From Thermohalobaculum sp951813525 (lineage in GTDB: Bacteria; Pseudomonadota; Alphaproteobacteria; Rhodobacterales; Rhodobacteraceae), in NCBI GenBank assembly GCA_951813525.2, contig CATOTJ020000002.1, forward strand, positions 806,001 to 870,000: 64,000 nt of DNA. The letters are read 5' to 3'. Within the stretch, counting starts at the first letter, position 1. Every line of letters starts with the position of its first letter. Of the stretch, positions 40,871-50,123 are shown one piece after another. The position numbers and the translations under genes were made by a program. The notes beneath the pieces were generated by a model, which ran no database searches, was not told where the DNA came from, and saw only the letters and a list, made by a program, of their open reading frames with translations.

Positions 40871-41118
40871 CCGCCTGTCACCGGCGGAAAAAAGGCAACT
40901 TCCCGTGCACCGGCGATCGGCGCGTCCAGGTCGACCATCTTTTGATCTACGGCGACGCGGACTGCCGATACGTCTTCGAAAGCGGCTGCATAGCGCTCGT
41001 CTCTTACGACCAAATTTTGGATCAACTCGCCGGCCGTTGCGGCGGTTCCAGGATCAATCTCCTCGGCGCCTGTTCCGACACGTTCGCGCAACCAGGAAAA
41101 GTAGAGAACCTGAATCAT
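40867..41118 (-). CDS. moaD: Molybdopterin synthase sulfur carrier subunit
   Basis: The 83-residue ubiquitin-like protein ends in Gly-Gly (FFPPVTGG), the thiocarboxylate-forming tail. The start QVLYFSWLRERVG is typical of MoaD. It overlaps pgsA at its start and moaE at its end, forming the order pgsA-moaD-moaE seen widely in Rhodobacterales. Confidence 0.94.
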   Translation of the reverse strand: MIQVLYFSWLRERVGTGAEEIDPGTAATAGELIQNLVVRDERYAAAFEDVSAVRVAVDQKMVDLDAPIAGAREVAFFPPVTGG

Positions 41119-41783
41119 CCTTCCTCCCGCCTGCGAATATATGCCAGTCCTTTGCGGAAGTAATCCCATCCCGTAACCGCCGTCAGGATCGCGGCCAGCC
41201 ACAGCATCGTGATCCCGGCCTTTGTTGCGATAACCTCGGCGGACCAACCGGCGGTAAGCTCGTTATAATTCTCCACCTGGTTCGGCACCCCGGAAAACTG
41301 CGGCAGTAACGGGGCCAGAAACAACATGCCTATCGCCAACATCTGAAGCGTCGTTTTCCATTTTGCCAGTTTGGTGACCGGCAGTTTCACGTCGCCAAGA
41401 TATTCGCGCAGACCCGAGACCATGACCTCCCGCAATATGATCACTGCGGCGGGCACCAAGATCGCAAAGGCGCTTGCATCGACGATCCAATATTTTCCGC
41501 CAGCAAGTTCGACCTTGGCAGGTTGGCGCGCAACCAGGACCGCGAGCGCAATCAGGACCATTGCCTTGTCGGCAATCGGATCCAGCATCTTTCCAACTTC
41601 GGAAATTTTATTGAGACGGCGGGCCAGCCAGCCATCAAGATAATCAGTGACCGATGCGAGAAAGAATAGGATCAGCGCGATCCAATCGGCGAGTGGGCGA
41701 TCAAATATGACAAAGGCCAATGCCACACACGGCGCCGCCACGACCCGGCCAGCGGTTAGAATATTAGGAAGGGTCCAGCGCAT
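41115..41783 (-). CDS. pgsA: CDP-diacylglycerol--glycerol-3-phosphate 3-phosphatidyltransferase
   Basis: The 222-residue membrane enzyme makes phosphatidylglycerol phosphate. The CDP-alcohol phosphotransferase motif spans about residues 46-72: it starts DYLDGWLARR and continues to GKMLDPIADK. The N-terminus MRWTLPNILTAGRV is typical. The ATG at 41783 is preceded by a longer open frame without homology. It is 158 bases after uvrC. Confidence 0.95.
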   Translation of the reverse strand: MRWTLPNILTAGRVVAAPCVALAFVIFDRPLADWIALILFFLASVTDYLDGWLARRLNKISEVGKMLDPIADKAMVLIALAVLVARQPAKVELAGGKYWIVDASAFAILVPAAVIILREVMVSGLREYLGDVKLPVTKLAKWKTTLQMLAIGMLFLAPLLPQFSGVPNQVENYNELTAGWSAEVIATKAGITMLWLAAILTAVTGWDYFRKGLAYIRRREEG

Positions 41784-41941
41784 CGGCCACTGATGACGGA
41801 TTGGCCGGTTCGGTGCAAGCGCGACACTGTGGATTGAACAGGGGGCGATGTCGCACGTGCCGACTGGAGGGTAGAACATCCAAGTTCAGCAGCAGCCGAA
41901 ATCGGGCGCATCGATGCTCCTTGTCGATCAATCCGGCGCGA

Positions 41942-43810
41942 TCAGCGTTCTCCGTGGAAGAAGGCATAGATGTTCTCGGCCATCGTGGCACTGATGCCGA
42001 CTACGGCCTTCAGGTCTGCCAGTCCAGCGCGGCTGACCGCCTTGGCGCTCCCAAAGTGGGCGAGCAGTTTCCGCTTTCTGCCAGGACCGACCCCCGCGAT
42101 CTCGTCCAATGGAGTTGCGCCGATTGCTTTGCTGCGCTTGGCCCTGTGGGTGCCGATGGCAAATCGGTGCGCCTCGTCGCGGAGACGTTGAACGAAATAG
42201 AGCGCCGGGGAGCGGAAGGGCAAAGCGAAGGGGCGCTGGCCTGGCGCATGAAATTCTTCCTTGCCTGCATCGCGGTCAGTGCCTTTTGCGACGCCGAACA
42301 ACGCAACGCCCTCAATGCCCAACTCGGCCAGAACCGCGACCGATGCAGAAACTTGCCCGGCACCGCCGTCGATCAACACCAAATCAGGCCAGAAACCGGA
42401 AGTCCGGTCTGGGTCTTCCTTGATCAGCCTGGCAAAACGACGGTTCAGCACTTCGGTCATCATGCCGAAATCGTCGCCTGGCGTTAGGTTGTCAGACTTG
42501 ATGTTGAATTTTCGGTATTGAGACTTCTCATAACCTTCAGCACCGGCGACAATCATCGCGCCGACCGCATGTGCGCCCTGAATATGGCTGTTGTCATAGA
42601 CCTCGATCCGCGATGGCGGTGAATCCAGGTCGAACGCATCGGCCAACCCTTGCAACAACTTCGCCTGGCTGGCCGATTCCGCCATTTTCCGTGACAATGC
42701 GTCCCGCGCGTTTTGTGCGGCATGATCGACCAGTTCTCGCTTCTCGCCCCTTTGTGGCAGTGCCACAACCACACGGCGGCCAGCAACCGTTGTCAATGCC
42801 TCGGCCAAAAGTGATGCGTCAGGAAAGTCATGTGACAGCAAGACCATGCGGGCCGGTGGACGATCGGCATAGAACTGGCCCAGAAAGGCGCTGATGATTT
42901 CTGCGTCGTCGACGTCCTGGGTAACGCGCGGGAAGTAGGCTCGGTTTCCCCAGTTTTGATGGTTGCGAAAGAAAAACACCTGAACGCACGCCTGTCCGCC
43001 TTCGCGGTGCAGCGCGATTACGTCGGCCTCGGCGGTGACCTGCGGGTTGATGCCCTGATGCCCCTGGATCTGGGTCATCGCCCGGATCCGGTCGCGATAG
43101 ATCGCTGCCCGCTCAAAATCCATCGCCTCGGATGCTGCGTTCATCTTCTCGGCCAGATCCGCCTGGACACGGGTTGTGCGCCCTTCCAGAAAACGGTGGG
43201 CATCTTCGACCAGCGAGGCGTAGTCATCTGGTGTGATTTCGCCGGTGCAGGGCGCAGAACACCGCTTGATCTGAAACAACAGACACGGTCGGGATCGATT
43301 GTCGAAAACCGAATCCGTGCAGGTTCGCAACAAGAACGCTTTCTGCATCTGATTGAGCGTGCGGTTCACTGCTCCGGCTGACGCGAAGGGTCCAAAATAC
43401 CGTCCCTTCTCGCGCCGCGTGCCACGGTGTTTTCGGATCAACGGAAACTCGCCGGCCTCGATCAGGATGTGCGGAAAGGATTTGTCGTCACGCAGCAGCA
43501 CATTGTAGCGCGGCTTTAGCTGCTTGATCAGGTTGCTTTCCAAAAGCAGAGCTTCAGTTTCGGTCTCGGTTGTTATGAACTCCATCGAGGCGGTGGCTTG
43601 GACCATCCGCGCGATGCGGTTCGTGTGCCCGCCGAATTTGGTGTAGGACGAGACCCTTTTTTTCAGTGAGCGCGCTTTGCCGACATATAGAACATCACCA
43701 TCAGTGCCCAACATCCGGTAGACGCCAGGTCGGTTGTCCAGCTTGGTGACATAGCCCTTGATGACGTCTGGGCCGGTCGGATTGGGCGTTTCGGCTGTCA
43801 CGTCGGTCAA
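41942..43810 (-). CDS. uvrC: Excinuclease ABC subunit C
   Basis: The 622-residue nuclease makes both incisions in nucleotide excision repair. The GIY-YIG-like domain is at about residues 28-60 (RPGVYRMLGTDGDVLYVGKA), the UVR segment at about 215-245 (ARAEMNAASEAMDFERAAIY-like region), the RNase-H-like domain has SHIQGAHAVGAMIV and DLVLIDGGAGQVSA, and a helix-hairpin-helix end (IAGVGPGRKRKLLAHFGSAK). Length is normal. Confidence 0.96.
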   Translation of the reverse strand: MTDVTAETPNPTGPDVIKGYVTKLDNRPGVYRMLGTDGDVLYVGKARSLKKRVSSYTKFGGHTNRIARMVQATASMEFITTETETEALLLESNLIKQLKPRYNVLLRDDKSFPHILIEAGEFPLIRKHRGTRREKGRYFGPFASAGAVNRTLNQMQKAFLLRTCTDSVFDNRSRPCLLFQIKRCSAPCTGEITPDDYASLVEDAHRFLEGRTTRVQADLAEKMNAASEAMDFERAAIYRDRIRAMTQIQGHQGINPQVTAEADVIALHREGGQACVQVFFFRNHQNWGNRAYFPRVTQDVDDAEIISAFLGQFYADRPPARMVLLSHDFPDASLLAEALTTVAGRRVVVALPQRGEKRELVDHAAQNARDALSRKMAESASQAKLLQGLADAFDLDSPPSRIEVYDNSHIQGAHAVGAMIVAGAEGYEKSQYRKFNIKSDNLTPGDDFGMMTEVLNRRFARLIKEDPDRTSGFWPDLVLIDGGAGQVSASVAVLAELGIEGVALFGVAKGTDRDAGKEEFHAPGQRPFALPFRSPALYFVQRLRDEAHRFAIGTHRAKRSKAIGATPLDEIAGVGPGRKRKLLAHFGSAKAVSRAGLADLKAVVGISATMAENIYAFFHGER

Positions 43811-44141
43811 GGCTGGTGATTCCCTCTATCGTTGTCCGGCGGCTAGTCCAGGAGCGGGTTCCATTTCAACTGTAAACATATCCCCGGTTTCTGTGGATAA
43901 ACTTGTCCGTAAGTCGTCGCGGATCCTAGATAGTTGTTGAGTCATAAGGAAAATCTTCGAAATGCGTAAAAATTGTGCAGACCTGTAATACATTGAATTT
44001 AAAGGATAAAAATCTGTATCGACTGCAAGTTACTGAAAGTGTTACCAAAATTTAACGATTTGGCACGATGTGGTTTTCGAAGTGGACAATATCGGCGCCG
44101 AGGCGCGTTTGAACGGCAATCTGCGCGGCAACAGCAGGATC
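43811..44141. other. 331-bp AT-richer intergenic region with one perfect DnaA-box sequence
   Basis: No gene is seen here. The stretch from about 43930 to 44070 is clearly richer in A and T than the surroundings. A perfect TGTGGATAA (reverse complement TTATCCACA) is at 43892-43900. It lies between uvrC and the SDR gene, both on the minus strand, so it should hold the uvrC promoter. A single box is weak support for replication-related function. Confidence 0.5.
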
Positions 44142-44933
44142 TCAAGTCGTATTGCCAATGATGTCCGGTGTTTTCCAATTCAGGTGCTGGCCGCCATCGA
44201 TAGCCAACATTTGGCCGGTAAACGCTTTGTTTCCCAGAATAAATCGCATGGCGTGAACGATGTCTTCCGGGTCGGCGCCGCGCTGCAACATGCATGCCTT
44301 ACGCTGTTTGCGAAAATGTTCAGCAGATTGTCGGGCAGCCGGTAGGGTCGGACCAGGGCCGATTGCGGCGACCCGAATGTCTGGCGCCAGATCCATCGCC
44401 GCGGTTTGGGTAAATGAGAGCAGAGCAGATTTCGCCAGAAAGTAGCTGTGGAACATTGGCGTTGGCTTTAAAACCCGCTGGTCGATCATATTGATGACGA
44501 CCGATTGTGCGATTGGCTCTCCAGATGCGTCGATTTCGGGTTTGGGTGCCTGTGCAGCGAAGTCGCGAACCAGATGCACCGGTGCACGCAGGTTCGAAGC
44601 CATCGCCCGGTCCCAACTTTGCGGCGTGGTCGTTGCAATACGATCGTCTTCAAAAAGCGATGCGTTGTTAATCAGTAGAGAGAGCGGGCCTTTGAGCGCC
44701 GCGGCGGATCGCGCGACCAGAGTCGCAACAGCATCGTCATTCTCGAGATTGGCCTGAAGTGCGGTTGCAGCCCCGCCAAGATCCTTGAGGGTCCGAACGG
44801 TGTCCGCAGCTGCATCCGACGAACTGTTGTAATGGATTGCAACATCCCAGCCCGATGCTGCCAGATCCAACGCCATTGCGCGGCCGAGTCTGACCGCGGC
44901 ACCGGTGATGAGGGCTCTGGGGCGCTGAGACAT
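44142..44933 (-). CDS. Short-chain dehydrogenase/reductase, pteridine-reductase-like
   Basis: The 263-residue NAD(P)-dependent enzyme has the Rossmann start ALITGAAVRLGRAMALDLA, LLINNASLFEDD, and the catalytic YxxxK in FHSYFLAKSALLSF. The form TGAAVRLGRA and the region after the catalytic Tyr resemble pteridine reductases (FolM/PTR1 type). The substrate is otherwise unknown. It lies just upstream of the exchanger gene in orientation order. Confidence 0.85.
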   Translation of the reverse strand: MSQRPRALITGAAVRLGRAMALDLAASGWDVAIHYNSSSDAAADTVRTLKDLGGAATALQANLENDDAVATLVARSAAALKGPLSLLINNASLFEDDRIATTTPQSWDRAMASNLRAPVHLVRDFAAQAPKPEIDASGEPIAQSVVINMIDQRVLKPTPMFHSYFLAKSALLSFTQTAAMDLAPDIRVAAIGPGPTLPAARQSAEHFRKQRKACMLQRGADPEDIVHAMRFILGNKAFTGQMLAIDGGQHLNWKTPDIIGNTT

Positions 44934-44947
44934 GATCTCTCTCTTTA

Positions 44948-45892
44948 TCAGCCAAAGGCGAAATAGAGATATCCCGCATAGAACAAAAGGAAAGCCCCGC
45001 CCATAGGGCGGCTGATCGGGCGGCAGAACAGGACGATCGGAATCAACACAACCGATGCGCCGATCATTACCCAGAGGTCGCGGCTTAGAATTTCATCCGG
45101 TACAGGCAGATCGCCGAACAGAGCGGCGGCGCCGATTATCGCCGTTACGTTGAAGATGTTCGAGCCGATCACATTGCCGATGGCAACCTCGGACTGCCGC
45201 CGGATCGCGGCCATGATGGTCGTCGCCAGTTCCGGCAGGGATGTGCCGATTGCAACAAGCGTCAGCCCGATCACAGTTTCAGAGATGCCCAAAGAGAGCG
45301 CGATGGACTTTGCGCCGGTGATCAACAGATCGGCACCCAACGGCAGCCCGATCATCCCTGCAACGATAAGTGCGGCAATCTTCCATCGCGGCATGTCGGG
45401 ATCGACATCTTCCAACTCGACAAGATCATCCGCCGCTGCATTCCCCGCCGACAAACTTTGCCGCAGAGAGTCGATGATCATCAGCAGCGTCAGGCCAATC
45501 AGAATCAACCCCATCCAGAAGGTAATCGTGCCGATAAGGACCATGATCGAGAAAACGATCGTCGCGGCGATCATGAAATAGAGATTGCGATGCGCATCGG
45601 TCCCGCAGGAGGCCAACGGAACGATCAAGGCCGGAACGCCCAGTACAAGCAGGACATTTGCGATGTTCGACCCGACGACATTGCCCAAAGCGATGCCGGG
45701 CGCGTCTTCCAGAACGGCCTGGATCGAGATCAATAGTTCTGGCGCCGACGTACCGAACGCGACGACCGTGGCACTTACGATGATCGCAGGGATACCAAAT
45801 CGAAGGCTGAGGGCAACCGCCCCGCGCACCAATGCATCACCGGCACCGACCAAGAATGCCAGCCCGAGGATGAGGTAGACGACATCCATCAA
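44948..45892 (-). CDS. Calcium/sodium antiporter (CaCA family, YrbG type)
   Basis: The 314-residue membrane protein carries the two alpha repeats of the family: VVAFGTSAPELLISIQAVL with GNVVGSNIANVLLVLG, and LVAIGTSLPELATTIMAAI with GNVIGSNIFNVTAIIG. About ten membrane segments and an acidic cytoplasmic loop (DDLVELEDVDPDMP) are visible. It exchanges Ca2+ for Na+ or H+ across the inner membrane. Fourteen bases separate it from the SDR gene. Confidence 0.93.
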   Translation of the reverse strand: MMDVVYLILGLAFLVGAGDALVRGAVALSLRFGIPAIIVSATVVAFGTSAPELLISIQAVLEDAPGIALGNVVGSNIANVLLVLGVPALIVPLASCGTDAHRNLYFMIAATIVFSIMVLIGTITFWMGLILIGLTLLMIIDSLRQSLSAGNAAADDLVELEDVDPDMPRWKIAALIVAGMIGLPLGADLLITGAKSIALSLGISETVIGLTLVAIGTSLPELATTIMAAIRRQSEVAIGNVIGSNIFNVTAIIGAAALFGDLPVPDEILSRDLWVMIGASVVLIPIVLFCRPISRPMGGAFLLFYAGYLYFAFG

Positions 45893-45955
45893 GGCGCAGT
45901 CACCCCGTCGGAAAGTGCGAAGCGTTGGATCATCATGCGGCCGGTCTTGCGATCG

Positions 45956-46156
45956 TCAGCGTCCATGGTCAGCACAATCGCAAGTTTGTCCTGCAGGCAG
46001 GTAAATTCCGCATTCCGCACATTTGGTCATTTTCCCAACCTTCGCCGGGCGGTCGGCTTTTTGGACCCGCCGCGGACGGCGTGGCCCTGTCAGTCTTGTC
46101 GCTACTGTCCAGACAACGACCGCCAACAACACTGTCACCAGTATTTTCAGGAACAT
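45956..46156 (-). CDS. Small membrane-anchored zinc-ribbon-like protein (PP0621-like)
   Basis: The 66-residue product has an N-terminal membrane helix (MFLKILVTVLLAVVVWTVA), a basic stretch and a C-terminal Cys cluster KCAECGIYLPAGQTCDC. Similar small proteins are known as PP0621 family. The function is unknown. The gene lies between the exchanger (45892) and the YdcH-like gene; the remaining bases 46157-46349 hold nothing obvious. Confidence 0.7.
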   Translation of the reverse strand: MFLKILVTVLLAVVVWTVATRLTGPRRPRRVQKADRPAKVGKMTKCAECGIYLPAGQTCDCADHGR

Positions 46157-46349
46157 CCGGCTGGCCCTTTGCTTTGACGCCCGAACGGGTCGCCGCCATT
46201 TCCCCGTTTGGATGGCTGGAGCAGATGCCTGCCGCGATTAGGGGTTGTCGCCCATATGGTGCATCGGACCGCCAATGACAATTCCGATAAGGTGCGAGAT
46301 CGTGTATAAGCGGCTGAAACGTCACATTCTTGGGTCGATACCTGCTGCA

Positions 46350-46553
46350 ATGAACAAAATGAGCGACGATGAACTGGTTCGGGCGCAGCTGAAACATCTG
46401 CAACTGTCCCATGCCGAGTTAGACGGCGAGTTAGCTGCGCTGGGGCCGAACGCCGATATGCTGTCGATCAGGCGTTTGAAGAAGCGTAAGCTGGTTTTGA
46501 AGGATCAGATTGCAGTGCTGGAAGACCAACTTTATCCAGACATAATCGCCTAG
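46350..46553 (+). CDS. YdcH/DUF465-family small protein
   Basis: The 67-residue product is a short helical hairpin with LKHLQLSHAELDGELAAL and RRLKKRKLVLKDQIAVLED, the DUF465 pattern. The start MNKMSDDELVRAQ was chosen by homology; the frame is open upstream. It stands 76 bases before purE. Its role is unknown. Confidence 0.8.
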   Translation: MNKMSDDELVRAQLKHLQLSHAELDGELAALGPNADMLSIRRLKKRKLVLKDQIAVLEDQLYPDIIA

Positions 46554-46629
46554 CATTTCAACCGCTTGCCAGTGATTGCTGCGCAGTTATGATGCCGGCA
46601 TTCCCGACAGATTTGGGGGGAGGAGTCAG

Positions 46630-47118
46630 ATGAGCGATCCGCTGGTCGGTATCGTGATGGGCAGCCAATCGGATTGGCCAACCATGAAAGGCGCGGCGGA
46701 AGCGCTGGACCAATTGGCGGTGGCGCACGAGGTGCGTATCGTCTCGGCCCACCGCACGCCGGACCGAATGTTCGCTTATGCCGAGGCAGCCGCCGGGCGC
46801 GGCTTGCGGGCGATCGTCGCCGGGGCAGGGGGTGCGGCCCACCTTCCGGGAATGATCGCTGCAAAGACACGGGTGCCGGTTCTGGGCGTTCCGGTAAAAG
46901 GCTGGGCGTTGGACGGATTGGATAGTCTCTATTCCATCGTTCAGATGCCGCGCGGCGTCCCTGTTGGAACCTTCGCCATCGGTCCTGCTGGGGCGGTGAA
47001 CGCAGCGCTTTTCGCTGCCGCGATGATCGCGACCACCGATCCGGATCTGGCCGCACGATTGGATGCTTGGCGTGCGGAACGAAGTGATGCGGTGGCAGAG
47101 GAGCCGACCCGTGACTGA
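46630..47118 (+). CDS. purE: 5-(carboxyamino)imidazole ribonucleotide mutase
   Basis: The 162-residue enzyme rearranges N5-CAIR to CAIR in purine synthesis. Motifs: VGIVMGSQSDWPTMKGAAE, IVSAHRTPDRMFAYA, AGAGGAAHLPGMIA and QMPRGVPVGT. A strong GGGGGAGGAG site precedes the ATG. It overlaps purK by eight bases. Confidence 0.96.
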   Translation: MSDPLVGIVMGSQSDWPTMKGAAEALDQLAVAHEVRIVSAHRTPDRMFAYAEAAAGRGLRAIVAGAGGAAHLPGMIAAKTRVPVLGVPVKGWALDGLDSLYSIVQMPRGVPVGTFAIGPAGAVNAALFAAAMIATTDPDLAARLDAWRAERSDAVAEEPTRD

Positions 47119-48184
47119 GCCATTGGCGCCGGGGTCGACCATCGGGATTCTGGGCGGGGGCCAATTGGGCCGGATGCTGTCGGTTGCAGCAAGCCGGCTG
47201 GGCCTGAAGGCGCATGTCTTCGAGCCGGGGGCGGCACCCGCAGGCGATGTCGCCGCGTCATTGACGACTGCACCCTATGAAGATGCGGCGGCTTTGGCAT
47301 CGTTTGCCGGATCGGTCGACGTGGTTACCTATGAGTTCGAGAATGTTCCGACCGAAGCTTTGGACCTGATTGGATCGATCGTCCCAATCCATCCAGGGCG
47401 CGAAGCGCTTTCGGTCAGCCAGGACAGGGTGGCCGAGAAGACCTATCTCGAAGGCCTGGGCATCGGTGTTGCACCTTGGGCCGCGGTCGACGATCTGGCG
47501 ACGCTGGACGACGCAATTGCCGGTGTCGGGACACCAGCAATCCTGAAAACGCGCCGATTTGGGTATGACGGCAAGGGCCAGTTCCGATTGAATGATCCTG
47601 CCGACGCTGAAGCCGCCTGGCAGGCCGTCGGTGGATCGCCTTCGGTTCTGGAGGGGTTCGTCGATTTTCAGCGCGAAGTATCGGTTATCGCAGTGCGTGG
47701 ACTGACCGGCGAAGTCGTGTGCTTCGATCCCGGCGAGAATGTCCACCGCGACGGCATCCTTCGCACAACCACAGTAACTGACACGATTGGGCGCGGCATT
47801 AAGGCAGATGCCGTCCTAATGGCCGGCAGGCTTTTGAACGCGCTCGACTATGTCGGCGTGATGGGCGTTGAGATGTTCGTTGTCGATGGCAATCAGTTGT
47901 TGGTCAATGAAATCGCACCGCGCGTTCACAATTCCGGCCATTGGACGATGGAAGCTTGTGTGGTCGATCAGTTCCAACAGCACATTCGCGCGATCGCGGG
48001 CTGGCCATTGGGCGACGGCTCACGTCACTCAGATGCCGTAATGACCAACCTGATCGGGTCGGATGCTGATGATTGGACTGCCTTGGCCAAGCAGCAGGCT
48101 GGATTGCACCTATATGGCAAAGCCGAAAGCCGCGCTGGACGGAAAATGGGTCATGTCACCCGGCTGATTGAAAGACCAAAGTAA
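47111..48184 (+). CDS. purK: 5-(carboxyamino)imidazole ribonucleotide synthase
   Basis: The 357-residue ATP-grasp enzyme makes N5-CAIR from AIR, bicarbonate and ATP. The start is a GTG inside the purE end (VTEPLAPGSTIGILGGGQLG), and ILKTRRFGYDGKGQFRLN and NEIAPRVHNSGHWTMEAC are family motifs. It is coupled with purE as the substrate source. Confidence 0.95.
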   Translation: MTEPLAPGSTIGILGGGQLGRMLSVAASRLGLKAHVFEPGAAPAGDVAASLTTAPYEDAAALASFAGSVDVVTYEFENVPTEALDLIGSIVPIHPGREALSVSQDRVAEKTYLEGLGIGVAPWAAVDDLATLDDAIAGVGTPAILKTRRFGYDGKGQFRLNDPADAEAAWQAVGGSPSVLEGFVDFQREVSVIAVRGLTGEVVCFDPGENVHRDGILRTTTVTDTIGRGIKADAVLMAGRLLNALDYVGVMGVEMFVVDGNQLLVNEIAPRVHNSGHWTMEACVVDQFQQHIRAIAGWPLGDGSRHSDAVMTNLIGSDADDWTALAKQQAGLHLYGKAESRAGRKMGHVTRLIERPK

Positions 48185-48186
48185 CC

Positions 48187-48909
48187 TCAGTAGCGCGGGC
48201 GTCGAGTGCGTTGCTGACCTGTGCCGGGCGCCCCCGCCCCGGGTGCTCTGACGAGTTTCAGAACCTGTGACGGGCCCCACATTGCGACACGGGCCAGGGG
48301 GTTCTTGCGCATCTCTGCTTTGACACGCTCAAACCGCATCACGCCTTCGATGCGTCGATCCAGGAACTCCCAGGTCGCGTCCGCCGCTGGATCCTGATCG
48401 CCCAGCCAAAAAAGAACCGTCGCTGAATAAACAGAACTCAGAATTGCGCGCTTCGTATACCAGTTATAATCCGTTGCGGTGTCGCCGCAATGGTCCCAGA
48501 TGAGATCGGCTGTCTCCCAGATCGCCCGCGCACCATCCGGCGCGTGGATCGGCAGGGCGAACAGCGCAGCGCCGCGGCGAACGGCCTCTCGGTGGTTGGT
48601 TATCAACTCGATCCGTCGGCGCACGCAATGGGTGATCCGATCCCGGATTCGCATCGCATCCAAGTCCGTCGCGGCAAGTTCGGCGCCCAGCGCCCGATCT
48701 GCCTTTCGATGAAAGCCCAGCGCCAGATCGATTGCCCCGCGCGGAAAAGCCAGCCTTGCCAATCCTGCGTCGACCTTCGCCTGCAGGATTGCTGCCTGCA
48801 AAGTCGACTCCGACCAACCGTCGAACGGAACATTGTCCAGCGCCGCATCGACGACCTCGTCTCGCACCTCTCGCAGGTGGTCATGTTCCGATTTCTCGTT
48901 ATCTGTCAT
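48187..48909 (-). CDS. COQ9-family ubiquinone biosynthesis protein
   Basis: The 240-residue protein has the COQ9 pattern: NVPFDGWSESTLQAAILQA near the N-terminus, then LIWDHCGDTATDYNWYTKRA and VYSATVLFWLGDQDPA. COQ9 proteins bind lipids and present ubiquinone intermediates to COQ7. The ATG at 48909 was chosen because the frame upstream runs into the rpsU promoter. It is convergent with purK, two bases apart. Confidence 0.9.
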   Translation of the reverse strand: MTDNEKSEHDHLREVRDEVVDAALDNVPFDGWSESTLQAAILQAKVDAGLARLAFPRGAIDLALGFHRKADRALGAELAATDLDAMRIRDRITHCVRRRIELITNHREAVRRGAALFALPIHAPDGARAIWETADLIWDHCGDTATDYNWYTKRAILSSVYSATVLFWLGDQDPAADATWEFLDRRIEGVMRFERVKAEMRKNPLARVAMWGPSQVLKLVRAPGAGAPGTGQQRTRRPRY

Positions 48910-49011
48910 AAGACACCTATTCGCTGAGATGTGCGTCTGGACAGCACCCATCCTCGTCTATATATAGCGCAACTCCTGAAACACCCAGAACACGGAAAGG
49001 TGGTGACGCAC

Positions 49012-49218
49012 GTGCAGGTAATGGTTCGGGATAACAATGTCGACCAGGCGCTTCGGGCGCTGAAGAAGAAGATGCAGCGGGAAGGCATCTTTCGCGAGAT
49101 GAAACTTCGGCAGCACTACGAAAAGCCGTCGGAGAAACGCGCTCGCGAGAAGGCCGAAGCAATTCGCCGCGCTCGTAAGCTGGCTCGCAAAAAAGCCCAG
49201 CGCGAAGGTCTTCTCTGA
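49012..49218 (+). CDS. rpsU: Small ribosomal subunit protein bS21
   Basis: The 68-residue basic protein QVMVRDNNVDQALRALKKKM (after a GTG start) is typical of alphaproteobacterial S21. GTG at 49012 gives the standard N-terminus; a GTG three codons earlier is possible. A GGAAAGG stretch lies before it. A terminator follows at 49278. Confidence 0.94.
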   Translation: MQVMVRDNNVDQALRALKKKMQREGIFREMKLRQHYEKPSEKRAREKAEAIRRARKLARKKAQREGLL

Positions 49219-49277
49219 AGCACTTCGACCCGCTTGCCTTGATCAATAAGACATTGAACCAGGCTGCATAGCTCATC

Positions 49278-49317
49278 CGCCCCCGGAGCACCTGCTTTCG
49301 GGGGCGCATTTGTTTTT
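49278..49317 (+). terminator. Rho-independent terminator after rpsU
   Basis: An eight-base GC stem CGCCCCCG/CGGGGGCG with a 13-base loop is followed by a T-rich run (ATTTGTTTTT). Confidence 0.88.
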
Positions 49318-49344
49318 GCCAGGAACCTTCAAGAGGACGCCGAC

Positions 49345-50088
49345 GTGCCATTATTGAATGAAGCTCGCACGCCCGAAGGTCTTCGGCTCTATGCGATCGG
49401 CGATGTGCATGGCTGCCTGGACAAGCTTGTGACCATTCATGAATGGATTGCCGCTGATCTTGACGATCAACGGCCACCGGATTGGCGGGTGGTTCATGTC
49501 GGAGACTATGTTGACCGGGGGCCGGACTCCCGCGGCGTCGTCGATTACCTGATCGAGTTGACGGCGAATGATCCCAGGCAAATTTGTTTGATGGGCAATC
49601 ATGATCAGATGTTTGCCGAATCGATTGCGGGATCACCGCGATATGTTTCCATCTGGATGGAGCATGGCGGCGTCGAGACGCTGGCAAGCTATGGTCTGAC
49701 CCGGGATGCGATGGAACGGAAGATCTTCGACGGCGTTGGGTTTGACGATGAAATTCCCCCGCGCCACATCGAGTTTCTATTGGGGCTGTGTCATTATGTT
49801 CACTATGGTGACTATTTCTTCGCGCATGCGGGCATCGACCCGGATCATCCGCTGGCAGATCAGGAGCCGCGCGATCTGATGTGGATCCGTGACCCGTTCC
49901 TGCGGGACGAGCGTGATCACGGGGCGGTGGTCATCCACGGCCATACACCGGTCAGCAAGCTGGATATCCGTTTGAACCGGATTGGAATTGATACGGCCGC
50001 GGTCTTTGGCGGGTCACTCAGCTGCATCGTTCTGGATGGGAAGATGAAGGGCCGTTTGATGCCAGACGGCGTCGCGCCGCTGAACTAA
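49345..50088 (+). CDS. Serine/threonine-type protein phosphatase / metallophosphoesterase
   Basis: The 247-residue protein has the PPP-family motifs AIGDVHGCLDKL, HVGDYVDRGPDSRG, CLMGNHDQMF and a late VIHGHTPVSK. It starts at a GTG at 49345. It may act on phosphoproteins or dinucleoside polyphosphates; the sequence does not separate these. It lies between rpsU and kynU. Confidence 0.88.
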   Translation: MPLLNEARTPEGLRLYAIGDVHGCLDKLVTIHEWIAADLDDQRPPDWRVVHVGDYVDRGPDSRGVVDYLIELTANDPRQICLMGNHDQMFAESIAGSPRYVSIWMEHGGVETLASYGLTRDAMERKIFDGVGFDDEIPPRHIEFLLGLCHYVHYGDYFFAHAGIDPDHPLADQEPRDLMWIRDPFLRDERDHGAVVIHGHTPVSKLDIRLNRIGIDTAAVFGGSLSCIVLDGKMKGRLMPDGVAPLN

Positions 50089-50123
50089 ATCAGGCCGGCA
50101 AGTTATCGATCAGGGCAATGAGT

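Noticed and set aside
43811..44141. Chromosomal replication origin
   Set aside because: Only one perfect DnaA box is present and no dnaA, parAB, gidA or hemE genes adjoin it.
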